Notes: generated from the sequence alone by a model not told the origin. Shown: positions 1 through 8,983, counted from the stretch's first letter. The stretch is DNA of 51,634 nt from Sphaerisporangium sp. (GCA_025964675.1 JAOPYI010000069.1:1-51634), one strand, 5' to 3'. Translations and numbers: made by a program.

Positions 1-785
1 ATGGCCTCGATCACGTCACCGTGGCCGGCGGTGATGCCGCCGTCCACAGTTAGCGTGTGACCGGTTATCCAGCTCGCGTCAGTCGACGCCAGGAAGAGGC
101 ACGCCGCGGCGACGTCTTCTGGAGTGCCGACTCGCCGCAGTGGATACAGTCCCGCGATCTTGTCCAGGATGCCCGGTTCCGCGGCGACACGGGCGTCCCA
201 AAGGCGTGTGCCGATGGTCCCGGGAGCCACGACGTTCACGCGGAGGCCGCGCGGACCGTAGCGGATGGCGAGGTTCTTGGTCAGGTTGATCAGCCCCGCC
301 TTCGCGGCACCGTATGTCTCGTTCCCGAACGCCCGTATGCCGTTCACCGACCCGATGTTGACGACATTCGGATTTCTGTCCGAGCGCAGCAGATAGGGGA
401 TCGCGGCCTGTATGCACAGGAACGGCGCCTTCAGCGTGACGGAGAGGTCCTCGACGAACTCGCTCTCGGTGACCCGTTCGAAGGGCGTGTCAGTGGCATG
501 TGCGGGACAGTTGACGAGTACGTCCATCCGCTGCCATTTCTCGCCGACGGCGGAGAAGAACCGTCCAACGGACGAGGGATCCGCGGCGTCGACGAGCCAG
601 GACTCGCTGGATCCGCCGAGGTCCTTGATCTCGGTCGATACCTCCTCGGCGGATGTGACAGCCTGGTCCGCCACCACGACGTGGGCGCCTTCGACACCGA
701 AGCGGAGCGACGTCGCCCGCCCTATGCCGCGTCCACCTCCGGTGACGACGACGACGTGATCGTCGAATCGTCGCAGTGCCGACAT
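1..785 (-). CDS. SDR-family oxidoreductase, 3' end cut by window edge
   Basis: Classical short-chain dehydrogenase/reductase of about 261 visible residues; the reading frame is still open at base 1, so the C-terminus lies outside the window. Seen: Rossmann motif TGGGRGIG near residue 15, the catalytic YGAAK (YxxxK) near residue 155 preceded by NIGS, and the C-terminal GHTLTVDGG motif. The usual NNAG is replaced by NCPA. The start ATG is preceded by GGGAG at good spacing. It is the last visible gene of the minus-strand sugar operon, 57 bp after the Gfo/Idh gene. The family oxidises or reduces alcohols with NAD(P); in this setting a sugar or polyol dehydrogenase is inferred. The substrate cannot be read from sequence. 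Confidence 0.85.
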   Translation of the reverse strand, partial: MSALRRFDDHVVVVTGGGRGIGRATSLRFGVEGAHVVVADQAVTSAEEVSTEIKDLGGSSESWLVDAADPSSVGRFFSAVGEKWQRMDVLVNCPAHATDTPFERVTESEFVEDLSVTLKAPFLCIQAAIPYLLRSDRNPNVVNIGSVNGIRAFGNETYGAAKAGLINLTKNLAIRYGPRGLRVNVVAPGTIGTRLWDARVAAEPGILDKIAGLYPLRRVGTPEDVAAACLFLASTDASWITGHTLTVDGGITAGHGDVIEA

Positions 786-842
786 GTCTTCACTCCCTTC
801 CTCGGTATCCAAGCTCCTGCGATCGGCGCCGTCCAGCCGCGT

Positions 843-1871
843 CTAGGCGACCGGGGTGCTGCGCAGGTTTGACAACTCCACAGGCTGCCCGAGCTCTACG
901 GAGAGTTCAATGGCACAGATGATCTCGGTGACCAGCAGGCCGTGTTCGACACCGGGCCCAAGGTCGGAGCCGTCGAGCAGTCCGGCCGCGAAGTCCTGTG
1001 CCATCCAGACGGCAGGACCCACCTGCGACCGGCCGACCCTGCCGGAGAGCGGCCACTCGCTGCGGTACTTGTCCGATACCACGGTCAACCCTTGGTGGCT
1101 CAGGTCCGCACTCACGGAGCCCCGCGTACCGATCAGCGAGAAGCGGAAGTCGACGATCCCGTCGCCCGCGTCGGGCAGCACCCACGCGGACGAGAGGTTC
1201 GCGGTGGACCCGTCTTCGAACGTGATCAACGCGTGGACGACGTCCCACGTATCGACGCCGCGCGCGCTCAGCACGCCTTTGGACGCGACCGCGCTGACCT
1301 TGATCGGGTTCCGTTCGGTCAGCCAGAGCACCAGGTCGACCGTGTGGGGCATGAGGAACCACGCCGGAGACGACGCGGCGCTCCAGGAGAGCATCTGGGT
1401 GGGCACGTAGTACGAGTTGCTGAGCGTCGCGGACGAGGTGATCGGCGCGCCGATCGATCCATCGCTCGCGGCGGCTTTGGCCCGTAGTACGTGGGGATTC
1501 CAGCGGTTCTCGAAGCCGACGAGGCAGCGGCCGCCGCCACCCTGCACCGCGTCCGCGATGGCCCGCGCGTCCTCCAGCGTGGTCGCAAGCGGCTTCTCGA
1601 TGAGCAGATGTTTGCCCGCTTCAGCGATATCGACGGCGATCTCGCGGTGGGCGAAATCAGGCGTGGCCACGATCACGGCGTCCGGATCGAGTCGCGCCAT
1701 GAGCTCCGTGTGCGAAGAGAAGACCGGCAGGTTGGTCGCCTCCCGTGCGGTGGCGGCGACAGGCTCGGACGTCTCGGCGAGTCCGACGACCTCGACCCCC
1801 GGCTGTGTCCGTAGAGCGTCAGCGAAGAGCCGACCTCGGATGCCTGCGCCGACGATACCTACTGTGAGCAT
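843..1871 (-). CDS. Gfo/Idh/MocA-family NAD(P)-dependent oxidoreductase
   Basis: About 342 residues, normal for the family. The N-terminal Rossmann fold starts at residue 3 with GAGIRG, and the EKPLA motif typical of Gfo/Idh/MocA proteins lies near residue 95. The C-terminal half is the alpha/beta dimerisation domain. Members oxidise cyclic sugars or inositols with NAD(P). The ATG at 1871 is chosen because a GAAAGG ribosome-binding site precedes it; the longer open frame runs backwards into the neighbouring SDR gene and has no family similarity there. It lies between two SDR genes in the sugar operon, so a step in oxidative breakdown of the imported sugar is inferred. Confidence 0.88.
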   Translation of the reverse strand: MLTVGIVGAGIRGRLFADALRTQPGVEVVGLAETSEPVAATAREATNLPVFSSHTELMARLDPDAVIVATPDFAHREIAVDIAEAGKHLLIEKPLATTLEDARAIADAVQGGGGRCLVGFENRWNPHVLRAKAAASDGSIGAPITSSATLSNSYYVPTQMLSWSAASSPAWFLMPHTVDLVLWLTERNPIKVSAVASKGVLSARGVDTWDVVHALITFEDGSTANLSSAWVLPDAGDGIVDFRFSLIGTRGSVSADLSHQGLTVVSDKYRSEWPLSGRVGRSQVGPAVWMAQDFAAGLLDGSDLGPGVEHGLLVTEIICAIELSVELGQPVELSNLRSTPVA

Positions 1872-1921
1872 GGACGACCTTTCGTGACGTGCGGCCCGTG
1901 ATCGAGGGAGAGCCCGATCTG

Positions 1922-2689
1922 TTAGAAGAGGGTGAATCCGCCGTCGACCTTGACGATCGAACCGGTCATGAAGCTCGACGCCTCGCTCGCGAGGAAGATC
2001 ACAACTGGGCCGAGTTCGTGAGGCAGGCCGTATCTCTTCATCGGCGCGGGGTCCACGCACCAGGGCTTGTATTCCGGCTGGTCCACCGGCGACATCTCGG
2101 TCAGGAAGTATCCGGGGGCTATGGCGTTGACCCGGATGCCATAGGGAGCCCACTCGGCGGCCAGGCCCTTGGTCATCTGATGTACGGCGGCCTTGGATGT
2201 CAGGTAGGAGACCTGCCAGCGCGGCTGGTTGACGATCTCGGCCGACATGGAGCCGATGTTCACGATCGTTCCACCGGCGCGCTCACGCATCCGGCGGCCG
2301 ACGGCGCGACTGCAGTACCAGACGCCGTCGACGTTGGTCGCCATCACGTCGTCCCAGGCGCTGTCCGGTGTCTCGAAGGCCGCCCCACCGACACCGATTC
2401 CGGCGTTGTTCACGAGGACGTCGATCTCGCCGAACTCCGAGCTGACCGTCTCGACGGCTCGTTCGACGTCGTCCATGTCGGAGACCTCCAGGCGCACGCC
2501 GAACGAGCGGATGCCGAGTTGGTTCAGTTCGGCGGCCGCCGCCTTCGCGGACTCCTCCGTCCTGGCCGTCACCGCGACCGCCGCGCCCGCTTCGCCGAGA
2601 GCCTGCGCCATCGCACGGCCGAGGCCACGGCTTCCCCCGGTGACCAGCGCGGTCTTCCCGTCCAGGGAGAACTTCTGCAGAGCGTTCAT
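1922..2689 (-). CDS. SDR-family oxidoreductase
   Basis: 255-residue classical SDR. TGGSRGLG lies near residue 17, NNAGIG near residue 92, the catalytic Ser in NIGS, and YLTSK (YxxxK) near residue 157. The protein ends in the usual DGG tail. The ATG at 2689 follows GGAAGGA closely; a TTG four codons upstream is also possible. It is encoded 19 bp after the epimerase-like gene and 50 bp before the Gfo/Idh gene on the same strand, so it is probably co-transcribed. Expected to be a cytoplasmic NAD(P)-dependent sugar or polyol dehydrogenase; substrate unknown. Confidence 0.88.
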   Translation of the reverse strand: MNALQKFSLDGKTALVTGGSRGLGRAMAQALGEAGAAVAVTARTEESAKAAAAELNQLGIRSFGVRLEVSDMDDVERAVETVSSEFGEIDVLVNNAGIGVGGAAFETPDSAWDDVMATNVDGVWYCSRAVGRRMRERAGGTIVNIGSMSAEIVNQPRWQVSYLTSKAAVHQMTKGLAAEWAPYGIRVNAIAPGYFLTEMSPVDQPEYKPWCVDPAPMKRYGLPHELGPVVIFLASEASSFMTGSIVKVDGGFTLF

Positions 2690-2708
2690 ATGTCCTTCCA
2701 ATGGCTCG

Positions 2709-3548
2709 TCATTTCCATCGCAGCGTCATCGAATGACGCAGCGGACTTCCCGGCTCGACAAGTGAGTAGTGGCCGCTGGCCAATCCGTTCACCGGGCCGG
2801 AAAGTGGTTCGATGCAGAACGCGTCAGGCATCGTTTCGCAGACGATCCAGTGCGACCCGTTCGTCTCGATCCGCAGATTCACCTGGTCGCCCCAGCTGAT
2901 CGTGGGCGGCCGCGTGACGTTCGTGAACGAGTCGTCCCATGGCCGGTCTCCTCCACCCGGTATGACCGTCAGCGGAATACCGGAGTCGTCGCAGACGTAC
3001 CTGGTGCCAGGGCGGAAGTCGAAGCCCGCCTCGGTGCCGTCGAGCAGTCGCTCCCTGAACCACGGATGGAATCCGGCGATCGCCGGCATGGAACGCCTGT
3101 CGTTGCTGACCGTCACCGACACCGTGAGCTCGTCGGGGCCGAGCTCGAACCGCTGGCTTACCCGTCCGCCGAACGGCCACCGCTCGTCGAGGTCGATGAC
3201 CAGCTGGTTGTTCTCGATCCGCCACGGACGATCGAAGACGAAGCCGTGCATGGCATGTTCGCCGAAGTTGAGCGGCATCGACCAGGTCGTGCCATCGAAG
3301 TCGAAGCGTCCGTCTGCGGTGCGTCCCACGAACGGCGCCATGACAAAGGACCCGTAGAAGATCCCTGGCGGGCGGCCGGCCACCGGGCTGCTCGAGCCGA
3401 GAATCTCGTGACCATCGACAAGGAGGGAGATGAGCCGTCCGCCGTCGCCCGGGTCGATCCTGATCGAAGATCGTGACGTGCGCATGCCGAGCAGGCCCGA
3501 TCCGAGGTCCTCGAAGCGACTCGACCCCGTGCCGTCATCCTGGCTCAC
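2709..3548 (-). CDS. Aldose 1-epimerase-like protein
   Basis: 279 residues resembling the galactose mutarotase-like superfamily. It has the N-terminal glycine-rich GGRLISLLVDG segment, the HGFVF motif with a catalytic-type His, the GFHPWF segment with the second conserved His, and a late acidic IEPLSG segment. The start is set at GTG 3548: it overlaps the permease stop by four bases (GTGA) and has AGGAG seven bases upstream, a typical translational coupling. An internal ATG at 3485 has no ribosome-binding site. The family interconverts alpha and beta anomers of sugars. Next to a sugar transporter and three dehydrogenases, a role in preparing an imported aldose for oxidation is inferred. Confidence 0.85.
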   Translation of the reverse strand: MSQDDGTGSSRFEDLGSGLLGMRTSRSSIRIDPGDGGRLISLLVDGHEILGSSSPVAGRPPGIFYGSFVMAPFVGRTADGRFDFDGTTWSMPLNFGEHAMHGFVFDRPWRIENNQLVIDLDERWPFGGRVSQRFELGPDELTVSVTVSNDRRSMPAIAGFHPWFRERLLDGTEAGFDFRPGTRYVCDDSGIPLTVIPGGGDRPWDDSFTNVTRPPTISWGDQVNLRIETNGSHWIVCETMPDAFCIEPLSGPVNGLASGHYSLVEPGSPLRHSMTLRWK

Positions 3549-5455
3549 TTGACCGCTCCTGCCGTCAGACCGCTGACCAGGTGCTTCTCGATCACGGCGA
3601 AGAGCAGCACCACCGGGACGATCGCCATGAGCGAGGCCACGAACAGATACTGGTAGTTCGTCTGTGCCAGACCGACCAGTTGCTGGATGCCGACCGGAAG
3701 CGTCTGAAGCCCTCGGGTCGGATTGTTGAACAGGGTCAGTGAGACCGGGAACTCGTTCCACACCTGGATGAACGAGAAGATCAGCGCGGTGACCAGACCC
3801 GGGCGGACCAGCGGGAGGGCGATGCGCGTCATCGTACGGAACGGCCCGAGACCGTCGAGCTTCGCGGCCTCCTCGATGTCGATCGGCACGGACTCGAACT
3901 GACCGTTGAGGATCCAGATCGAGAATGCCAGGTTGAAGGCGGCGTTGGTGAGGATGATCGACCAGTACTGGTTCACGGCTCCTACCCAGACGAACTCCTG
4001 ATACAAGCCGACCACCACCGCGACCGGCGCGATCACCTGCGTCACCAGGACCAGCTTCATGAACAGCGACCGCCCGGCGAACCGGTGCCGGGCGCTGTAG
4101 TAGGCGGCCGGTACGGAGACCACCAGCACGAGCGCGGTCGACGCCACCGAGATGATCAGGCTGTTCATGATGAAGCCGGCGAGGTCGAGCTGCGTCCAGA
4201 TGTCGATCCAGTTGCGCCACGCCCAGGTCTCGGGAAGGTAGGTGGCGGGCGAGGCGAACAACTCCGTGCCGTTCTTGAACGTCGAAAGGAACATCACGAC
4301 GTAAGGGCCGAGGAAGAACAGCGCGATGAGCAGCCCGAAGAATGGCATGCCGTACGGGCGCATCGCGCGCCACAACCGCGCGCCGCGTGCCGGACCGTCG
4401 GTGTGGTCGCGGCGGCCCCGCCCGCTGTGCCGTTGGGTCAGTGCTCCCCAGCGCTCGGCCAACGGAGCGAGAAGCCGCATGACGGCCACGGTGAGCCGGC
4501 GCTGCCGGCCTCCCTTGGAGGCGATGGCGGAGAAGTAGAAGAAGATGACGACGCAGAGGAAGATGACGTTCATCACCGACAACGCGGCCGCCTCGCCGGT
4601 GTCGAGTTGTTGCCGGAACGCGATCTTGTAAGACCAGGTGATCGTGGTGTCCGCGGCGTTACCGGTGTTCCCGCCGGTGATGACCCAGATGACGGGGAAC
4701 GAGTTGAAGACGTAGACCACCACCAGAATCGTGGCGATCACCAGCGAGGGACGCAGCAGCGGGAACGTGATTCCCCAGTACGTTCGCCAGGCGCCGGCAC
4801 CGTCTACCTTGGCCGCCTCGTAGACGTCATCGGGGATGGTCTGCAGCCCCGCGAGGATCACGTATGTCGTGAACGGGATGGTCACGATGACGCCGACGAC
4901 GATGACGGAGATGAAGGAGTACCTCGGGTCCTGGTACCAGCCGATGGGCTGCGATATCAGGCCCAGGTCCAGGAGCACCCGGTTCAGGATCCCGTAGCCG
5001 TACTCGAGGATGAAGCGCCAGACCGTCGACGTCATCACGAGCGCCGCCGCCCACGGGACGATCAGAGACCAGCGGACGAATCGCCGTCCGGCAAAGTCCT
5101 TGTTCAGGAACTGAGCCAGGCCGAGTGAGATCGCCAGTGAGCCGCCGACGACGACGATCACCCATGTCAACGTGTTCGAGATGACCTGGCCGAGTGCAGG
5201 TTCAGCCAACAGTGTCTTGAAGTTGCCGAAGCCCGCGAACCCATGCGTGACGCCGGATGAGTCGGTCACCATGAACGACGACCGGACCATGATGACGATC
5301 GGGATCAGGATGACAGCCGCGATGAGTAAGGTCGCTGGACTGATCCACGGCGTGGACTTCAGTACCGCGCGAAATGCCGCGCTCCGTGACGGAGCGAGCG
5401 TTCGCTCCAGCGCGGACGAGGACGTGGCCCCGGGTAGTGCGTCCGCCATGTTCAT
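3545..5455 (-). CDS. Fused two-domain sugar ABC transporter permease (MalF-like + MalG-like)
   Basis: 636 residues in one uninterrupted frame, twice the usual length. The first half looks like a MalF-type permease, with transmembrane helices from about residue 35 and an EAA loop YEAAKVDGAG near residue 208. The second half looks like a MalG-type permease, with helices from about residue 365 and an EAA loop EEAAKLDGLG near residue 527. A basic hydrophilic linker of roughly 55 residues (about 307-362) joins them where two separate genes are normally divided by a stop/start overlap. The in-frame ATG at 4480 inside the linker has no visible ribosome-binding site. The start is ATG 5455 or ATG 5449, which has GGGG at good spacing. 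It forms the membrane channel of a CUT1-type importer. Confidence 0.9.
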   Translation of the reverse strand: MNMADALPGATSSSALERTLAPSRSAAFRAVLKSTPWISPATLLIAAVILIPIVIMVRSSFMVTDSSGVTHGFAGFGNFKTLLAEPALGQVISNTLTWVIVVVGGSLAISLGLAQFLNKDFAGRRFVRWSLIVPWAAALVMTSTVWRFILEYGYGILNRVLLDLGLISQPIGWYQDPRYSFISVIVVGVIVTIPFTTYVILAGLQTIPDDVYEAAKVDGAGAWRTYWGITFPLLRPSLVIATILVVVYVFNSFPVIWVITGGNTGNAADTTITWSYKIAFRQQLDTGEAAALSVMNVIFLCVVIFFYFSAIASKGGRQRRLTVAVMRLLAPLAERWGALTQRHSGRGRRDHTDGPARGARLWRAMRPYGMPFFGLLIALFFLGPYVVMFLSTFKNGTELFASPATYLPETWAWRNWIDIWTQLDLAGFIMNSLIISVASTALVLVVSVPAAYYSARHRFAGRSLFMKLVLVTQVIAPVAVVVGLYQEFVWVGAVNQYWSIILTNAAFNLAFSIWILNGQFESVPIDIEEAAKLDGLGPFRTMTRIALPLVRPGLVTALIFSFIQVWNEFPVSLTLFNNPTRGLQTLPVGIQQLVGLAQTNYQYLFVASLMAIVPVVLLFAVIEKHLVSGLTAGAVK

Positions 5456-5481
5456 CCCCACTTTCTTGGCTGGGTGACCTT

Positions 5482-5523
5482 CCGTCCTCTCCCGCCCGCG
5501 AACGTGCGAGCGGGAGAGGACGG
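5482..5523 (-). terminator. 14-bp perfect hairpin between binding-protein and permease genes
   Basis: Arms 5482-5495 and 5510-5523 are perfectly complementary over 14 bp, with a 14-base loop and no clear T-run. It lies directly after the stop of the solute-binding-protein gene and before the permease start. In binding-protein-dependent transport operons such a hairpin commonly stabilises or partly terminates the transcript so that more binding protein than permease is made. That role is inferred here. Confidence 0.7.
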
Positions 5524-5534
5524 CATGTTGCCCG

Positions 5535-6929
5535 TCACTTCGCCGCGGTGTTGATGGCATCGAGAATGCTCTTGGCGTCGGCTCCCGGAGCGACGCCGGT
5601 GCCGATCTGGTTCTGTACCGCGCCCTGTACCGAGGGGAACTTCGGGTCGGTGGACGGGTAGAACCTCGCGGTCGGCAGGAGCTTCAGGAACGGCCCGAAG
5701 TCGGGGTTGCCGGCCAGCGCCGTCGACGCGCTCTGGGTCGCTGGAAGGAACCCTTGGCTGGTGAGGAACCGCTGGTAGTTGTCAGCCTGGTACACGAAGT
5801 TGAGGAATTTGCTGACAGCCTCGGTGTTGCCGGGGTTCTTGAAGGACATCAGGTAGTCCTCCACGCCCAGGGTGAACGGCTGGACGTTTCCGTTGACCGG
5901 GAGCGGGGCGACGCCATAGTTCACGGTGGACTTCCACTGCTTGAACATGCCCGGAGCGAAACTGGCCCCCGCCATCATGGCGATCTTTCCATCGGCGAAG
6001 GGGTGGAAGACACCGTCCGTGCGGTTGGTCTGGCCGGGGTTGGCCTGGGTCACCTTGTAGACGTTCGTGAGGCAGTTCAAGACGTTCAGTGTGTTGACGT
6101 TCTGGGAACTGTTGGCGGTGAACGTTCCGGGAGCCGACTCCCAGTCGCCGCCGTTGCCCCACTGCCAGATCGACCACTCGGCCTGGCTCTCCTCGGAGCC
6201 GAGGGGCAGGCCGTAGCCGATGTAGCCGGCGGCCGCGAGCTTCTTGGCGTCGTCGATGAGCTCACGCCACGTGGTGGGTGGTGACGAGATCTGCGCCTTC
6301 GCGAAGGCGTCCTTGTTGTAGAAGAGCGCCCGGGTGCTCGTGATGAACGGCAGCCCGTACTGGACCCCGTTGTACACACTGGCGTTTTTGAACGAGGGGA
6401 TGAAGTCGTTCTGCACGCTGGGAGAGACCAGATCGGCGGCAGGCTGCAGGATGCCGTTGGCAGCCCAGCCCGAGAACTTGTTCTCGTTGAGGATGTCCGG
6501 GTACTGCTTCGTCTGGATCATCGTGGCGACCTGCTGGTCGATGTTGTTCCAGTCGACGATCTGGAGATTGACCTTGTAGCCGGGATTGGCCGTTTCGAAC
6601 TTCGCGGCCAGGTCTTTCCAGTACGCCGCGGTGGTCGATGTGTACGAGCCCGCGACGAAGGTGATCTCCTTCTTTCCACCACTGGCCGGCGTCGACGAAG
6701 CGCCGCTGGAGGTGGTGGGAGATGGTGCCGTCGCCGCCGGAGGCGCGCTGCTCGCCGGAGCGCCGGAGGACGCGGTCGGCGCGGGGGAGTTCTGCACGAG
6801 CGCATCGCACTTCGCCTGGGTGAGAGCGCTCGATCCACCCGAAGTGCCGCCTCCGCAGGCCGTAGCGAGAAGTGATGCGGCGACACCCACCAATAGCGTG
6901 GTGGCGGGCTTCCTGACCGTTCTCTTCAT
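5535..6929 (-). CDS. Extracellular sugar-binding lipoprotein of an ABC importer
   Basis: 464 residues. It has a basic N-terminus, a hydrophobic stretch and a lipobox ending ATAC with Cys at about residue 25, so it should be exported and anchored to the outer face of the membrane. A Ser/Ala/Pro-rich tether (about residues 45-80) precedes a family-1 solute-binding fold that begins KKEITFVAGS. ATG 6929 has GGAG five bases upstream; a GTG two codons earlier is less well placed. It is the first gene of the minus-strand operon, followed by the hairpin at 5482-5523 and the fused permease. It captures the carbohydrate and delivers it to the permease. The substrate is not predictable from sequence. 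Confidence 0.9.
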   Translation of the reverse strand: MKRTVRKPATTLLVGVAASLLATACGGGTSGGSSALTQAKCDALVQNSPAPTASSGAPASSAPPAATAPSPTTSSGASSTPASGGKKEITFVAGSYTSTTAAYWKDLAAKFETANPGYKVNLQIVDWNNIDQQVATMIQTKQYPDILNENKFSGWAANGILQPAADLVSPSVQNDFIPSFKNASVYNGVQYGLPFITSTRALFYNKDAFAKAQISSPPTTWRELIDDAKKLAAAGYIGYGLPLGSEESQAEWSIWQWGNGGDWESAPGTFTANSSQNVNTLNVLNCLTNVYKVTQANPGQTNRTDGVFHPFADGKIAMMAGASFAPGMFKQWKSTVNYGVAPLPVNGNVQPFTLGVEDYLMSFKNPGNTEAVSKFLNFVYQADNYQRFLTSQGFLPATQSASTALAGNPDFGPFLKLLPTARFYPSTDPKFPSVQGAVQNQIGTGVAPGADAKSILDAINTAAK

Positions 6930-7063
6930 TGACACTCCAAGTCCAAGAAATGTGATGAGACGCGAGCGGCCGCAGACGGCTCACGCACCGGTGCTGTCGG
7001 CGGTCGCGTTTGCCAGGGGTTCAGCGGACTGGGTATGTACACCTTCCTGACTTACATTGGGGG

Positions 7064-7490
7064 TGTCAAGAGTCGACAAGGGATGAAAAATGACCCACAT
7101 GTAAAATCTCGAAACCGACCCGCCTTGGTCACCGCTTGTGACACAAGAGGAGGGTGATCAGCGTGGACGACTGGGCGGAGATCCGCCGGCTACATGGAAG
7201 CGACGGCATGTCGATCCGGGAGATCGCCAGGCGGCTGCGACTCTCCCGGAACACGGTGCGCAGGGCGCTCGTTGCGCATGAGGCGCCGAAGTACACGCGA
7301 GGGGCCGCGGTCTCCATCGTGGACCAGGTCGAGTCACTCATCCGCCTGCAGCTCAGGGACCACCCGACGATGCCCGCCACGGTGATCGCGGAGCGGATCG
7401 GCTGGACCGCTTCCATCACGGTCCTGCGTAAACGGGTGCGGGAGCTGCGCCCGGCCTACCTTTCGCCGGTTCCCTCGCCACGGACCGGCG
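7064..7490 (+). mobile_element. IS21-family left-end remnant (terminal repeats plus istA 5' part)
   Basis: From a TGT at 7064 the DNA shows two related units, GATGAAAAATGACCCAC (7082-7098) and a looser CTCGAAACCGACCCGCC, of the kind that form the multiple terminal repeats of IS21-type elements. The open frame after them reads like the start of IstA transposases: a DDWAEIRRLH opening, an IARRLRLSRNTVRRAL helix-turn-helix, and MPATVIAERIGW followed by RVRELRPAYL. Similarity stops near base 7480, before any catalytic domain, and no istB or right end is seen. The remnant lies between the sugar operon and its probable ROK regulator. Confidence 0.65.
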
Positions 7491-8983
7491 ACGAGCCGCG
7501 TGAGCCGGTCCAAGGGGGCGTCGCCGCTGAACCGCGGTCTGCGGGACCCTCGGCCCCGATCGCCGGCGAACAGGCTTTCCCCGAACCACCTCGTCGTCCG
7601 AAGCTGTTTACGTCGGCGGCCGAGTCGTGTAGAACTTCGTCCAGCAAGTTGACGAACCCAATGGCCACGAAGGACGCGAGGGCAGAGAGTGTCTGTGTCG
7701 ACGAATCCCGATTATCTCGACTGATGACGCAAGCCGAAGATCTCACGCGGGTCTCCGATCCGGTGGCCTCCAACGGCGCGTACCGAGCACCGGCTCGGGC
7801 GGCCTCAGCACCGCGGCTCATCTCCGCGACCGGGACGGGGCGGCTCAATCGCACCCGGCTCCTGCAGATCCTCTACGACGTCGGTCCGGTGTCACGTGCG
7901 GAGCTGGCGCGCATCTCAGAGGTGACCAAGACGACGATCGGCGCCATCGTCCAGCCGATGCTCGACGAGGGCATCCTTATCGAGGGTCCACCACAGCCCA
8001 GCAGCGTGCACGGCGGTAAGCCGGCCCGGCCGTTGTGGTTCTCTCCCCACGGTCGCCCGATCGTGTCCGTGTTCCTCGGGCCGGACACGGTGCACACCGC
8101 CCTGGTGAGGCCGACCGGCACGATCGTCCAACAGGCGTCGGCACGCTTCTCCGCCGTCAAGCTGAGCCATCTCGCCGTCATCGATTGCGTGGCGTCCTGC
8201 ATAGAGCAAGTCGTCCCCACCGACCGCACGGCCGTGCTCGGAGTCGGCGTCGCCGTCGGCGGCGTCGTGAACACAGATGAGGGGCGCGTCGTCGAGGTCA
8301 ATCTCGCCCCCAGGCTCGCCGGCCTGAGGCTCGGCCCCCTCCTCTCACAGCGTCTCGGCCTGCCCGTCCACATTGACCTGCATCCGCGCGTGCAGGCTCT
8401 CGGCGATCGTTGGTTCGGTTCGGGCCGACGCATTTCATCCTTCGCCTCCGTGTACTGCGCGGAGGCGATCGGCGTCGGATTCGTCATCGACGGGGCCGTC
8501 CACCGTGGCACGGCCGGTGCCGGGGGCGAGGCCGGTCACACGATCGTCGATTTCAACGGTGCGGTGTGCCGCTGCGGGCGTCGCGGGTGCTGGGAGACGA
8601 TCGCGACCCACCGGTGGCTGCGGAGTCAGGCGCTCGCGATCGGACTGCCCGGCGCGCGATCCCTCACCGCCGGGCCACTGGCACGGCTGAGCGCCGAAGA
8701 CCACGCCGGCGCACGGGCTCTGCTGGACCGGTTCGCCCGCAACCTCTCGGTCGGCCTGATCAACCTTCAACAGCTTCTGGCACCGGGGCTCTTCATCCTG
8801 CACGGGGACGTCGTGGAGGGCGGGGAAGAACTGCGGGCGCTGGTAGAGCGTTACGTGCTGGAAGGCGTTCCGAGCCACCCCGGTGGTGAACCGAGGGTGA
8901 CCTTTGCCAGCACAGAAGACGATATGACCATGCTGGGGGCGGCGGGGCTTGTGCTGTCCCAGTCGCTCGACCTGCTCGCCTGA
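7154..8983 (+). CDS. ROK-family transcriptional regulator fused in frame to an IstA N-terminus
   Basis: 609 residues, against about 400 for a normal ROK repressor. Residues 1-110 match the HTH region of IS21 IstA, residues 110-230 are a Pro/Ala/Arg-rich linker of no known kind, then come a winged HTH (about 233-275) and a ROK sugar-kinase-like domain. The domain carries the zinc signature: a His followed by CxCGxxGCxE near residues 475-482. A GAGGAGG sequence (7147-7153) suits GTG 7163 better than GTG 7154. The original ROK gene may have started near ATG 7661 or 7724, neither with a good ribosome-binding site. A TTA codon lies at 7712-7714, in the linker. Divergent to the sugar operon, it is its likely regulator. 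Confidence 0.8.
   Translation: MISVDDWAEIRRLHGSDGMSIREIARRLRLSRNTVRRALVAHEAPKYTRGAAVSIVDQVESLIRLQLRDHPTMPATVIAERIGWTASITVLRKRVRELRPAYLSPVPSPRTGDEPREPVQGGVAAEPRSAGPSAPIAGEQAFPEPPRRPKLFTSAAESCRTSSSKLTNPMATKDARAESVCVDESRLSRLMTQAEDLTRVSDPVASNGAYRAPARAASAPRLISATGTGRLNRTRLLQILYDVGPVSRAELARISEVTKTTIGAIVQPMLDEGILIEGPPQPSSVHGGKPARPLWFSPHGRPIVSVFLGPDTVHTALVRPTGTIVQQASARFSAVKLSHLAVIDCVASCIEQVVPTDRTAVLGVGVAVGGVVNTDEGRVVEVNLAPRLAGLRLGPLLSQRLGLPVHIDLHPRVQALGDRWFGSGRRISSFASVYCAEAIGVGFVIDGAVHRGTAGAGGEAGHTIVDFNGAVCRCGRRGCWETIATHRWLRSQALAIGLPGARSLTAGPLARLSAEDHAGARALLDRFARNLSVGLINLQQLLAPGLFILHGDVVEGGEELRALVERYVLEGVPSHPGGEPRVTFASTEDDMTMLGAAGLVLSQSLDLLA

Noticed and set aside
4085-5128. 347-residue open frame antisense to the fused permease
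   Set aside because: Charged, Arg/Asp/Gly/His-rich shadow of a membrane-protein gene; no family features.
7041-7069. TTGACA on the minus strand (7064-7069) as the sugar-operon -35 box
   Set aside because: No acceptable -10 at 16-19 bp, and the hexamer coincides with the IS21-type end.
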